The notes beneath the pieces were generated by a model, which ran no database searches, was not told where the DNA came from, and saw nothing but the letters and a program-made list of their open reading frames with translations. The translations under genes and the position numbers were made by a program. 28,943 nucleotides of DNA from Vitrella brassicaformis (taxonomy: Eukaryota > Sar > Vitrellaceae): NCBI GenBank assembly GCA_001179505.1, contig CDMY01000677.1, positions 1 to 28,943 on the forward strand. Reading direction: 5' to 3'. Positions within the stretch are counted from its first letter, which is position 1; each line of letters begins with the position of its first letter. Below, in pieces: positions 11,176-21,473 of the stretch.

Positions 11176-14100
11176 GATGTCACCATCCGACGAGGTGCGG
11201 CGTCCCAAAAGAAGGTGCTCCGCCCGGCAACCTGCCCTTCACGGAGAGTTTAAGTTTACGGTGATTGTAAAGTGGGGGACGCGGAGGTTGCAGTGACGCC
11301 CAACCCAACACACGGGTGATACATGTTACGGAAGCTTCATGACATCATGCATGCAGGTATGCAAAGTTGTCACACACCACGGAAGAACATTGATCGATTC
11401 ACACACATGAAGGAAAGTCAGTCAGTCAATGAATGAATGAATGAATGGATCAAGCAACTCAGCAAGTAGTTCGGCAGACACACACACACACACACACAGA
11501 CAGACGGACGGCACCCATCTCATCTGATCTGCAGGCAGGGAAAGGCAGATCGAGAGAGACAAGAAAGATCAAGAGACCAAGGGAGCAAGGCAGAGAGAGA
11601 GAGACACAGCTGCAGAGAGAGAGACCAAGTGTCTGTATTTTTATGTCACTCACACACTAGTCCAGCACACCACACCAAGGCCAGTGCCACACCTCCATCC
11701 GTCCACCGTCGCCACCAGGCGTACATCCATCCATGCAGCGAATTGTATACAAGACACAGACAATGACCCCGCCCCACCCCACGCCATCCACTGTCAGTCA
11801 GCTCCTCCACCGACCCACCCATCCATCCATCCGACGGCCGGCCGGCAACCCCCACTCGCTTGCCGCCACCTCAGTCAGTCGATGAGCCCTCTCCCTGGGT
11901 GCAGGCAGGCAAGGCAAGGCAAGGAAGGCAAGGCAGAAAAGGCAGGCAGGCAGGCAGGTCGCCGACACAAGAAGAGATTGGGTGACGTCACGTTATGGAG
12001 GAGAGAGAACATGACAGCTACCACGTGTGTTGTGTGTCCTCCATCCATCCCTCCATCCAGCCACCCATGATGCACGTGTGTGTCCTCTGCTAGTACACTG
12101 AGGACGGACACGACCACACCAACCACAGACGGATAAAAGAGGGCGTTACGAGGAAGGAAGGATGGATGGATGGATGGACGGGTGGGCGAGACGGACTCGG
12201 CTACAGGGAGAGAGGCAGGCAGGCAGGGAGGGAGGAAAGGTAGACAAAGGGAGGGAGCAGAGAGGAGAGCCAACGTGAGCGCCACACTCGGTGGTCCGAT
12301 AGTGTTGTCATTGAAGGAAGAGAAGAAGAAAACAGAGAGAGTGATGATCGATCGGGTCAGGGAGGAAAAGACCGACATACAGTCAGTCAGTCAGTCAGAG
12401 AGTCGAGATGGTCAAAATCGGGAGTGGCTCGCGACTGGCTGGCTGAGTGAGTGAGAAGTCGTGTAAGTGGTGCTGACCCCTCCCTACACACAACACACCA
12501 TTGGTGGGGGGATGAATGGAAGGATGGATGGATGGTATGCACGAATTAATACGCAGTGAACCCCCGATATATGGGTGTTTGTGTGTGGTGTTGTGTTGTG
12601 TGTGTAGTCACCCGACCGACGAACGAACGGACGAATGAATGAATGAAACGACATACCAACCGCCCCCTTTAGTCCTACTAGTCTGCCTGCCTTGCCGTTT
12701 TCGAGCCTGCCTGCCTGCTTGAACGCCTGCCTGCCCCTGTGGCTGGCGCGGCACATGACGACACATGCGATTTGGTCCATTCCATCCTCATACACAGAAA
12801 CTTCCCCTACGCACGAACCTGCCTGCACAATACACACACACATGGGTATAGGACGGGTGAATGATGATGGAAAAGCAATAAAGGCACACAGATACATACA
12901 GTGGACGAGAATGCGTGCATGTTGACAGCCACCAATATATGCGTCGGCCTCATCCATACACACATCCATCCATAAAGCTACACACACAAGATACACAACA
13001 ACAACAACAACAACACACCCGCAGAATACAATCGCCGCATGCCATGCATGAGAGGTGAATGCCGGTGGATGGATAAAAACGATTGGCAAATAGAGAGAGT
13101 GTCCGTCTGCCTGTGTGAGAGAGAGAGGAAAGGAGAAGATCGGTCGCATCCATCCATCCATGCCGATAATGCCTACCACAAACCGCAAACTGCAACGCAA
13201 CGCAACGCAACACGACACGACACGACAGCAGCAGTCGGCTCGCTTACAAAACGCCGAGCAGCGGCCCGCCCCACCCCGCCCCCCATCCATCCATTCATGT
13301 GGCGAACTCCTGAAAGGAAGCGCTGAATCGGTCGACTGATGTGTGGAGGTCAGCTTGTTTCTTTGCTCCATCAACAAAACGCCATTCAGCAAAGAAACCT
13401 GCCTGCCTGCCTGCCTGCCTGCCTGCCAGGAGAGAGAACACGCATGCAATGCATCGCATCGACCTTGGATGACACCCAGTCAGTCAGCCAACGCACACAA
13501 GCCTGGGACGTGCAGAGCGTCAGTAAAACATGGACTGGGTAGACGAATGGATGAATGGCTGAATGCTGCAGACAGATCGAAAAAAGGCGGCACTTAGCTA
13601 CAAACAAAGAAACACACACACACCAGGCCATGCCATGCAGGGTAGGCTCGGTCACCCCGTGCACGGCCCCAGACATCCAACTGAATAACACCCGTCACAC
13701 CCTCCCCCTCCCCCTCCCCCTCCCTTGTCCCCCCCTTTGATCTGTACACGCCCCCTCACCTCACACACACTCACACACACACTCACACAGACAGCCAGAC
13801 CCAGCCTTGCACATCGGTCGGCAGAATACGAATGAGCCTGCCAAGCCCGCCCTGCACACACGAGAGGAGAATAGCCGAGGTGGGGGAAGCGAAGCATGTC
13901 AGTCATGTGTGCATTGCATTCATTCCTTCATACGAATGAATGGACCGACAGATACGAATGAACCAGCCAGAGGTAGTAGTAGGTAGTTCGGTAGGTAGGT
14001 AGCCTCTACAGGTAGTGAGTGACGCTCGACACGACACACAGAGTAAGTATCAATTACGCACCGATGTATGTGTACCAGCCAGTGGGCGAGTGGGCGAGTG

Positions 14101-14559
14101 AGGGAGCGAGGGAAAGCGTGTCACGTCACTTCGGACACGCAGGCAGGCAGGCAGGCGGGCAGGGAGGCAAGGGGGCGAAGAAGAGGAGGGACGTCACTGT
14201 GGGCTGGCCTCCAGCCTGCCAGGCCAACCCACGTTCGATCATCTTTGCACACAAAACGGCCAAAAAACAGCCCTGCCCTCGGGGCACCCGTCATCCCATC
14301 TTTCCAGCCATTCATCCATTCATCCATCCAGCCATCCAGCCAGAACGAGCGAACGAAATTAAATAGCAACACATCTGCACGCGGCGAGCAATGAACAAAC
14401 AGAGAGGCAACAGGCAGGCAGTGCAAGCAGACATCACATAGCCTCCAGCTGACTGACACCACAACTAGCGCTCTCAATGGGCCCTAAAAAGGAAAAAGAA
14501 CGAAGAGACAACGAGGAAGGGCCGGCCCGAGATCGCATGAGTCATGGTGCAGCGGGTCG
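11176..14559. other. Gene-poor 3.4 kb with dense simple repeats
   Basis: This region lies between the start of the MCM-like gene and the 3' end of the glycosyltransferase gene. It is filled with short tandem repeats: ATGG/CCAT, CAGT, GCAG/CTGC, GAATGAAT, a CA run near 11478-11499 and a CCCTCC run near 13698-13725. Long open frames exist, for example 12484-13449 on the minus strand, but they translate these repeats (GRQAGRQ, HPSIHP, WMDGWM) and lack splice logic or a protein-like composition. The first few hundred bases must include the MCM-like promoter. I find no supported gene, tRNA or rRNA; a non-coding RNA cannot be excluded. Confidence 0.55.
13397..13428. repeat. CCTG tetranucleotide array
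   Basis: A run of about seven consecutive CCTG/TGCC units stands inside the gene-poor stretch. Shorter arrays of the same unit or its complement occur near 11904-11958, 12211-12230 and 14141-14165. They are microsatellites and have no visible link to a gene. Confidence 0.8.
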
Positions 14560-16583
14560 CTATGTCCGTCTCCGCCCCCGCCGCCTTTGTCGTCGCCGCT
14601 CGCCGCTGCTGCTGCCGCTGGTGTCTTGTGCTGCTAATGGTTGTTCGCTATCCCCCGCCCCCTCCTCTGTTTGTGGCCTGCTGTCGTCACTTGACGCAGC
14701 GTCGGCCGCCCCCCCGCCCTCACTTGCTTCGCTCCTCTCGTCCTCCTCATCCTCGTCTTGCCGTGGTGAACCCTCACCATCATCAAAATTGCCCGCCCTG
14801 TCCGGCTGCTGCTGTTGCTGTGGTGGCTTTTGGCCGCCATCGACAGACTGAAGCTGCGGTGGCCGTAGAGGGTCGTCCCCACCTTGACCGCCCGCACCGT
14901 CAGCACTGAGCCGTTTCTCCTCCTCCCGCCGTCTCCTCTGTTCGCTGGCGTCGCGCGCCCGCTTGAGGATATCACTCCACACACCGGTGTTGTTCTTGGC
15001 CGCTGCTATCGCCGCCTGGGGGTTTGGCGGCTGACGTGAGGCGGCGCTGCTGCTGCTTGAGCTGAAGCTGGAGAGGGTGGTGGAAATGCTGACGGGTGGT
15101 GGTGGTTTGCCCTCCCTGGCGGCCTTGCGTGCGGCGGCCGCCGCCCGCATGACCTCGATGGGGTCGGGGGTGTTCTCGTAGAGCACCTCGCCGGTGGGCC
15201 ACTGGAGTGCGTACTTCTCCCAAAAGAGCCGCATTCGCCGCTTCCCATAAGTGGGGTTCCAGGGCTTGGACGAGCCGGCATAATGCAACACGACGGGAGG
15301 GCCCTTGATGACCGTGTCTTGGCCTGCCGGCAGAGAGGGAGAGAGAGAAAGGGAGGGTAGAGTGAGTGATGATCATCCTTCTTTCCATCCTTCTTTCCAT
15401 TTCTATGGTTGTGCGGTTCGTACCAACAAAGACGTTGTACGCAGCGGGGAGCTCTCCGTAAGTGCCGTTGCAGTAAAGGTTGAAGGCGATCTGGTCGTTG
15501 ACGCCCCATGTGTTGACCCATGACATGACGCGGTCGACAAAACGATTCCGCCGGAGAGTCTCGAGGGAAACCAGCAACACCTAACCACACACACAACACA
15601 CATGCATGAGAGGCGATCCGATCCCAATCGACGCCGCTTCCCCTCCCCGTCCACCGATACACACACAGAGATCAACCAACTCCCTTACCCCAGCATTGAA
15701 GGACTTTGACGACTGGTATCTGATAGCTGGCCAGATGTTGTCGTGCCTGAGCCAGCTGTTGATGAGGTTAGGCGAGAGTGAGGTCCGGCCGGTGACGCCC
15801 GTTTCGGGTATGTCCATCTCGAACATCTTGCGGAGGGGGCCGTGGACGATCGTGTCGATGTCGAGGTAGATGACCCGGTCGATCTCGGGCAAAATCTTCG
15901 GCAGCATCAGCCGACACATCGTCGCGATCGTCACGTGCTTCAGCGTCTTCGTATACCTTTCATCACACAGCACATACACACAGACACAGATCGAGATGCA
16001 CCGGCCCGTCCACGTCAGCCGCTCCTGCGTGTACCCACCTGAGGTTATAGTTGAAGTCGAGCATCTCCAGAGTGAAGGTGGGGAATTTTTCCGCCACCAG
16101 GAGGCGGAGCAGCTTTTTGTTGCGCTCCTCCACGTCATTGGTGACCACCACATAGAGATGCACCCGCTCCTGCTTGTTGTTCATGTAGATAGAGTTCAGC
16201 AACGTCGGGATGCGCTTGATCAGCTGATTGTCCGTCGACAGCACAATGCTCAAAGGCAGGTCCGACAAACTCACCGTCGGCGGGAATAGCCGGTCCTGCA
16301 TCGACAGGGCCGAGTCGTTGATCCCGCCGCCGGCCATCACACCCCCGCCCTGCTGATCGCCCGCCGCCCCTCCGCCCTCGCCGCCATTGCTGGGGCAGTC
16401 CGCCTTGCCATTCGGCGATGGCAGGCCGAGCCGCTGCAGAATGACGAGGTCGTCTGAGATGACGTAGAACTGGAAGAGGAGGAAGGTTGTGACGGTTGCG
16501 ATGGACAGGAAGCGGGTGACTTGGACCATGCTGTTGAAGCACGTCAGATGCGGCAGCCAAAGCGTCTCGTGGCCGTGGGCCAT
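14560..16583 (-). CDS. Glycosyltransferase family 8, type II membrane protein
   Basis: Four exons: 16583-16039, 15956-15689, 15580-15424 and 15323-14560; 577 residues. A short cytosolic N-terminus is followed by one membrane anchor (about 24-42, FLSIATVTTFLLFQFYVI), a Gly/Asn-rich stem, and the catalytic domain from about residue 110 (LSIVLSTDNQLIKRIPTLLNSI). GT8 marks are present: the DXD metal site DID at 214-216 in YLDIDTIV, SFNAGVLLVSL, the WGVNDQIAFN motif and the C-terminal HYAGSSKPWN. GT8 enzymes move a sugar from a UDP-sugar with retention of configuration. The sugar and acceptor here are unknown; a xylosyl- or glucosyltransferase of the Golgi lumen is the natural guess. An unusual feature is the roughly 170-residue Ala/Ser/Gln/Glu-rich tail ending in a poly-Arg stretch (RRRQRRRGRRRT). 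The start codon is the first ATG of the open frame and is divergent from the coiled-coil gene. Confidence 0.88.
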
Positions 16584-17070
16584 CTAAGGGAGCCGAACGG
16601 CGGCACGACGGACGACAAGCGACGCCCTCCACTCCGATTCCCGCAACCACAGCCGACCGGTATGACTAACGCACTCCGACCCAGCCGACTGGAGATGCCA
16701 CGCCAGGCTCACCGAGAGAGGCCCGGCGCCCTCCCGATGAGGCCGCTGCTGGGCCGCAGAGAACACGACCCTGCCAAAATCCTCTCGCAAGGAATCTCGG
16801 GTCGAATCGTTCGAGCCGCCGATGACCTTGGACTATCCGCTGCTCCTCCGCTCATTCGCGCCGTCCCTAGTCCACATACCATCCCAGAGGTTTCCGAAAG
16901 CTCGCAAACGGAATTATGCGAGCTTAGCTCAAACAGGGCTTGGAGGACTCTTCTCAAAGGAAAGGCGCCTTGGACCTTGCTGCTGATCTGGTCGTGTTGA
17001 ACGAGGACAGTCAAGAACTGAGTTGCCATCTGCAAGCGCTCACGTCTCATTGGGCGTCTCAATCCTTCTT
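16584..17070. promoter_or_regulatory. Divergent promoter region, GT8 / coiled-coil gene
   Basis: This 487 bp stretch separates two outward-facing starts. It has open frames on both strands but no splice signals or recognisable protein in them. Both promoters and 5' UTRs should lie here. No clear TATA element is seen. Confidence 0.4.
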
Positions 17071-18985
17071 ATGCCATCATCACGGCCCCGCGACAGGGAG
17101 CTGCCGGCGCCCATCCTGGTGGCCAGCAGTTCCCCTGGCCTGGGCCTCTTCGTCCAGCCCTCGGCCCGCCACCACGACAGATGCAATGACCGCCTCGGAG
17201 ACGACAAGCACGGCATCTGCAATGACAAGGCCACGGCCAGCGTCTCCGCCGCGGCCGAGGAGAAGATGCGCAACCACTTCATCACGATGCTCGAGAAGGA
17301 GGTGCAGCGGCTCTCTGGGCTGTACGAGAGCGAGAAATGTGAAAAGGAGCAAACCAAGCGGCAGATGGACACATTGGAAGGAGATCTCCGCCGTCTTTCG
17401 GAGGAAAACGGGCGGCTCACAGGCCACGCAGGCTCGCTCCAGGGCTTGCTGGAGGAGAGCCAACGGCACAATCAGCAGGTGCGGGCCCAGCTGTTGGAGA
17501 TGGACACCATTGTGCGGAGAGAGCGGGCGGAGATTGCAGACGAGAGGCGTCGCTATGAGGAGGAGAGGCTGCACCACCTGTCGGAGGTGGAGGGCCTGAT
17601 GAGTGAGGTGTTCAAAAAGGACGGCCAGATCGAGACTTACAGGCGGGAGAGGGAGAGGGAGAGGGACGAGCGGAGGACCACCCAGGGGACACCGACGATG
17701 AGTGTCCACAGTGAGGCCAATGCGAGGGCGGTTGAGAGGGTGCAGCAGTGTGAGCAGAAGGTCAGGGAGATGGCGGTGAGGCTCAAGGGGGTTGAGGAGG
17801 CCAAGGCGCAGATGGCCGCCAAGAACCAGAAGCTGGAAGCTGTGCGAGACGTGAGGGAGCTACCTACAAGGATGCCGGCTCCCATTGACACACGTGTGTG
17901 TGTGTGTGTGTGTGTCTTTGCCTCTGCTGCAGGGCCTGCAGAAGACAGTGAGTGACCTTGAAACGGCCCAAGAGGCCATGAAGGTACGGCACGGACCCTC
18001 ACAAGCCGCGAGGGCGTTCGCTCATGAGACATCTTCTCTCGCAGGCTCGCGAGAAGAAGCTCCAGGACCAGTTAAAGCAGAAGAACGCAAGAATTGGGGT
18101 AAGACACGACATCTAGGGCCCGAACATGACAGGCAATCGGTCATCCATGCACTGCAGGTGCTCGAAGACCGTCTCAGAGACCTGCAGCAGTCACTCGCCA
18201 GACAAGACGCGCCACACCCCCTCTCTCACACCGCTGCCGAGGCCTCTCCGTCTGTCAGCCAAATGTCAGTCGCCTCATCTCGCCTGCCGCTGCGAGGCAT
18301 CAAGCCCGGCCCGCTGTCAGAGATCATGGGCAGGCCGTCGGGTCTATCGGCCACCTTCCCCAAAAGCGATGCCTTGTCCAGGGCCTCACAGCCACGGCCG
18401 CGTCGGCTGCCGAGGCTGAGACACACGAGCACCGCCATGTCTGAGGCGCCTCCTGCTGCCGTTGGTGCCTCTGCTGAGCCACACAAGGCAGGGGGAAGGT
18501 CAGTGCTCCGCCAGAAGGGGAGGCTGCCCAAGATCACCTCAGCAGTTCCTGATGTCGACAAAACGGCCAGCCTTCCTGGAAGTGACTACGTGTTCGTCTC
18601 GCCGCTAAGGCCACTGCCCCCCACCCCAGCCATGCAGACCATCGCCGCTGCTGCCGCACTGAGCAGAGAGCAGCCGCAGCACCCGCCAACACGGCTGAGA
18701 CGGAAGCCAAGAGCCGCAGAGAGGATCCCACCACCCATACCTGAAGGCGAGGAGAACCCCCCTTCAGAGAAGAGAAAGGACCATATGCATCCTTTTGTGA
18801 GGGATTTGTATGGCGAAGGGCTCAAGGGTGTGGTGGTTGAGGAGCGGCGGTGGGCTGATGAGGTGCGGCAGCTAGACGATACGCGGAGCAGTGATAGTGA
18901 CGATGATGCGTGTGGGGGTGGGGGTGAGTGGGGCATCGTGTGTGGCGAGGGGGAGGTTCTCACGGCTGTGTCTAGAGTGGCGTGA
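17071..18985 (+). CDS. Coiled-coil protein of unknown function
   Basis: Four exons: 17071-17850, 17933-17983, 18045-18098 and 18158-18985, all joined in phase 0; 570 residues. The start is the first ATG of the frame (MPSSRPRDREL). After about 65 disordered residues, a long coiled coil runs from near EEKMRNHFITMLEKEVQRL to the third exon, rich in Glu, Arg, Lys and Gln with heptad hydrophobics. It is interrupted by a Thr/Ser patch (TTQGTPTMSVHSE). The short exons 2 and 3 continue the helix (LQKTVSDLETAQEAMK, AREKKLQDQLKQKNARI). The C-terminal 270 residues are Pro/Ser/Ala-rich and basic, then end acidic (SSDSDDD). This resembles structural proteins of the cytoskeleton, centrosome or basal body, but no family can be named. 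A (GT)n run sits in the first intron. Confidence 0.8.
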
Positions 18986-19325
18986 GGAGGTTGTCGTTGG
19001 TCAAGTGCGTGTGTGTGCGTCTACGTGTATTCGTCGATCGATGCACTGAGAGACCGCTGGACTGACTGGATGCTCTGAATGATGTCAACGACACGTGTGG
19101 TGCTTGTCAGTATATGCACATCTTGAGGGGATAGATAAAGAGAGTCAGTCAGGACACCAGAAAAACGGCACGGCACAGATCACAAGTCGTATATACAACT
19201 CATCCTTCCTAGCTAGATGTCACATACATGCATCATAGTGCCCGAAAACACACCAACCACTGTCTGTCTTTCTGTCTTTCTGTCTGCACATTCATTTATC
19301 TATCTTTCTGGCGGATCAGGTCAGG
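18986..19325. other. Convergent intergenic region, coiled-coil / oxygenase genes
   Basis: This 340 bp region lies between two converging 3' ends. It contains short GT and CTTT runs and a TCAGG repeat next to the oxygenase stop. No gene is seen; it must contain both 3' UTRs. Confidence 0.5.
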
Positions 19326-21330
19326 TCAGGTTGCGGCGGCCAGGTCGTCGCGACGGTTGCGAGGAGGGTCACGAATGCACCTGCGTCCACACGGGCGCCT
19401 TAGTGCATTGCATGACTCTGTGTGTGTCCATGTCTGTCAGCTTACAGTTGGATGTGTCGCTGGAGGCCGTCGGCCGGCACATGCGCACCGCAGACGGGGC
19501 AGCACGGCTGACGCCTCGCACGCTTGCGAGCCGGCTGACCGTCGTCCTGACCACGAGACCCTGCCGCGCTGCTGATCTCAGACACACCAAAGCCTGACCA
19601 GAGCGGGATCACACAGACAGGTACGTTTGTGTGAATCTTACGGGTACGTCTGCGCTGTTATGTTGCGTACCCGTCACCTCAACGATGTCATCCGAACCGT
19701 CGCGGGCCGCCCTGGCTGCCGCTGCACGAAACGGCAGACAGGCCAGGGATTGATGCAGCCGATGCTCATGCTTGTGTATGTGTGTCTGTGGTAGCCACCC
19801 ACCAGCGATGAGTGTGTCAGCAGCCGTACTGGAGGTCGCCCCCTGCATCGCCATCAGGTCTCGGCCAAGGTGTCTGCTGGTGTGGCGGCCGCTCGTGCGA
19901 GTGATGTCAGCCCCTCTAGCGAAGTGCGCTCTCCGATAATAATCTGATAGGATGGATGAGTGGACGCACAGCAGAGAAGACTGACAGCTGGCATTGGGGT
20001 GTCGACTGGCTGCTACCCCGATCGGTGATGGTGAAAACAATGCCCCTTTTGTGGTGGCCGTTGAGCGGCGCTCTGGCGCCGTGTATCACAGCCACATCTG
20101 CAGCACACACCAACCGAGCCACCAGACGAACAGTCCACTTCTCTATCTCCAACGCTTCCCTTCTGTGTGTCGCCTGGCCAGCCCACACACCCACCAGGCG
20201 TGCTGCCGTCAGGGAGGAAGTTGGCCCATATCACGGCCCTCCCGCGGACGGGCCGGAACCCCTTGTCAATAACCGGGAAGTAGGTCTCGCCACCGCACCC
20301 CTCGGGCAGCGTCGTCAGGTACTGAACGAACGAGTGACATGCAGCCAAGCAGATAGACGACCGCACCCACACCTACCACGAGCACTGTGACGAGACTCTT
20401 GGTTCCCGGGCCCTGCTGCGCCGTCACAGAAATGCCCGCTAGATCAGCGGCAAGGCGTGGCGGGAACTGGGCCAGATTGCTGTTGCTGAGGCTAGATACG
20501 TCGCCGGTGAGGGACCCAGAGTCATGATGGGTGGGTTACGACTGACCACAGAGACCACCAAAACACAGTGCAGCAGGGTGAGTGAGTGGCCATCCATCCA
20601 TCCATCCTGTCTGTCTGTCTGTTTGTCTGTCTGCGCACTTGTCCCGGCACGTAGGCGACTCGTGCAGGTCCCGTGACCTACACGTAGACCAGAGGAGGGA
20701 GAGCTCACGTAGGCAGGTGAGCCACTCCTCATGTGCTCACGCTGTTGCGCGATAGGCCGATGCACCCTGCCGCCCTCCTGATAGACCGAACAAGTCAACT
20801 GACTGTACTCGTCAGTCTGTGGAAATCAGCTGGCTGACCTTGCGAGCATGTGCCCGCCATGCATGGCCCCTGTCGGATGTGCGTCCATAATGGCCAGCTC
20901 ACTCGGCGAGAGGAAGCCATCGATGGTGTAGATGTTGGGCTGCGTGTGAGCCAGCTTGAGGGTCTTGCCGCCTGCATCAACAGATGGCGATCCAGCTGTG
21001 CAGCCGGTGCATCCATCAATCCTTGTGTGTGCAATGTGAAGCCGTCTTACTGATGGTGATAGAGGTCTGCGGGTCAGGCGTGTGGAACAGCCGTTCGAAC
21101 AAAGGCAGCGCCGTATTGTCCTCCTGCTGCTGCAGGTCCATCGCCATCTTGTGGTCTGCATTTTGCTGCTGCAGCTGCCGCGCCTTCTCGTTCTCCTCTT
21201 GCTGAATCGCTAGGGCCATCAGGTAGTCTGCATCTTGCGCAGCATAGGGGTCGGTGAGCGCCTCCTCGTCGGGCTCAGAGTCGCCCGTGAGATCGATCGT
21301 GTCGGCCTTGGCGGCGGCACGCTCACTCAT
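19326..21330 (-). CDS. SIM-UIM-2OG-Fe(II) oxygenase-UBZ4 fusion protein (one in-frame TAA in this sequence)
   Basis: Eleven exons: 21330-21051, 20971-20839, 20802-20709, 20677-20639, 20541-20377, 20321-20195, 20097-20017, 19943-19803, 19721-19671, 19593-19446 and 19380-19326; 437 codons. The N-terminus has a SUMO-interacting motif (DTIDLTGD, 10-17) and two UIM-like helices (YLMALAIQQEENEKA; HKMAMDLQQQED). A prolyl-4-hydroxylase-type domain follows: start YTIDGFLSPSEL, YVPGQ (178-182), iron ligands HHD (187-189), GGETYFP, then H285 in VIHGARAPLNGHHK with K296 as likely 2-oxoglutarate contact. The tail has a second SIM-like DDIVEVTG, a basic patch KRARRQ and a C2HC finger C402-C405-H417-C421 with the spacing of RAD18-type UBZ4. 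Such enzymes hydroxylate proteins or amino acids. A nuclear SUMO/ubiquitin-guided role is inferred. The TAA at 20538-20536 (codon 184), three codons before HHD, breaks the frame. No other AG acceptor restores the motif. Confidence 0.75.
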
Positions 21331-21473
21331 CGTCAAGGGGTGCCCACGCGGATTTCAGCCAAAATTCGAACAGGCGAACGGCAGGACGTGTGTTGCAACA
21401 GCTGGGGTTACAGGGTTCAAACCCTACACCCCAAACCCTGATATCAGCGTGAGTGTTGGGTTTCGTCTACAAA
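21331..21473. promoter_or_regulatory. Short divergent promoter with inverted AGGGTT/AACCCT motif
   Basis: Only 143 bp separate the oxygenase and FabI start codons. Within it, AGGGTT-CA-AACCCT (21412-21425) forms an inverted repeat. A further AACCCT stands at 21434-21439 and GGGTTA just upstream. The motif resembles plant-type telomere repeats, and such boxes occur in promoters of plant housekeeping genes. A regulatory role here is inferred from position and symmetry. Confidence 0.45.

Noticed and set aside
12484-13449. 321-codon open frame on the minus strand
   Set aside because: It translates tetranucleotide repeats (AGRQAGRQ, WMDGWM, HPSILPFIPP), has no domain, and other frames of the same stretch are open as well.
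2868-16929. Shared 12-mer GCGAGCTTAGCT at 2868-2879 and 16918-16929, both near divergent starts
   Set aside because: In a 29 kb window chance 12-mer matches are expected, and no third copy was found in the other promoters.
16521-17000. 159-codon plus-strand open frame between the GT8 and coiled-coil genes
   Set aside because: It overlaps the GT8 start, has no splice logic and no protein-like motif; it lies in the divergent promoter.
19217-19597. Plus-strand open frames over the 3' end of the oxygenase gene
   Set aside because: The minus strand gives an in-phase UBZ4 finger here; the plus frames have no motif and no ATG context of note.
21405-21440. tRNA-like T-arm (GGTTCAAACCC) suggesting a tRNA gene
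   Set aside because: There is no matching acceptor stem, D-arm or anticodon arm; the sequence is better read as AGGGTT/AACCCT repeats in a promoter.
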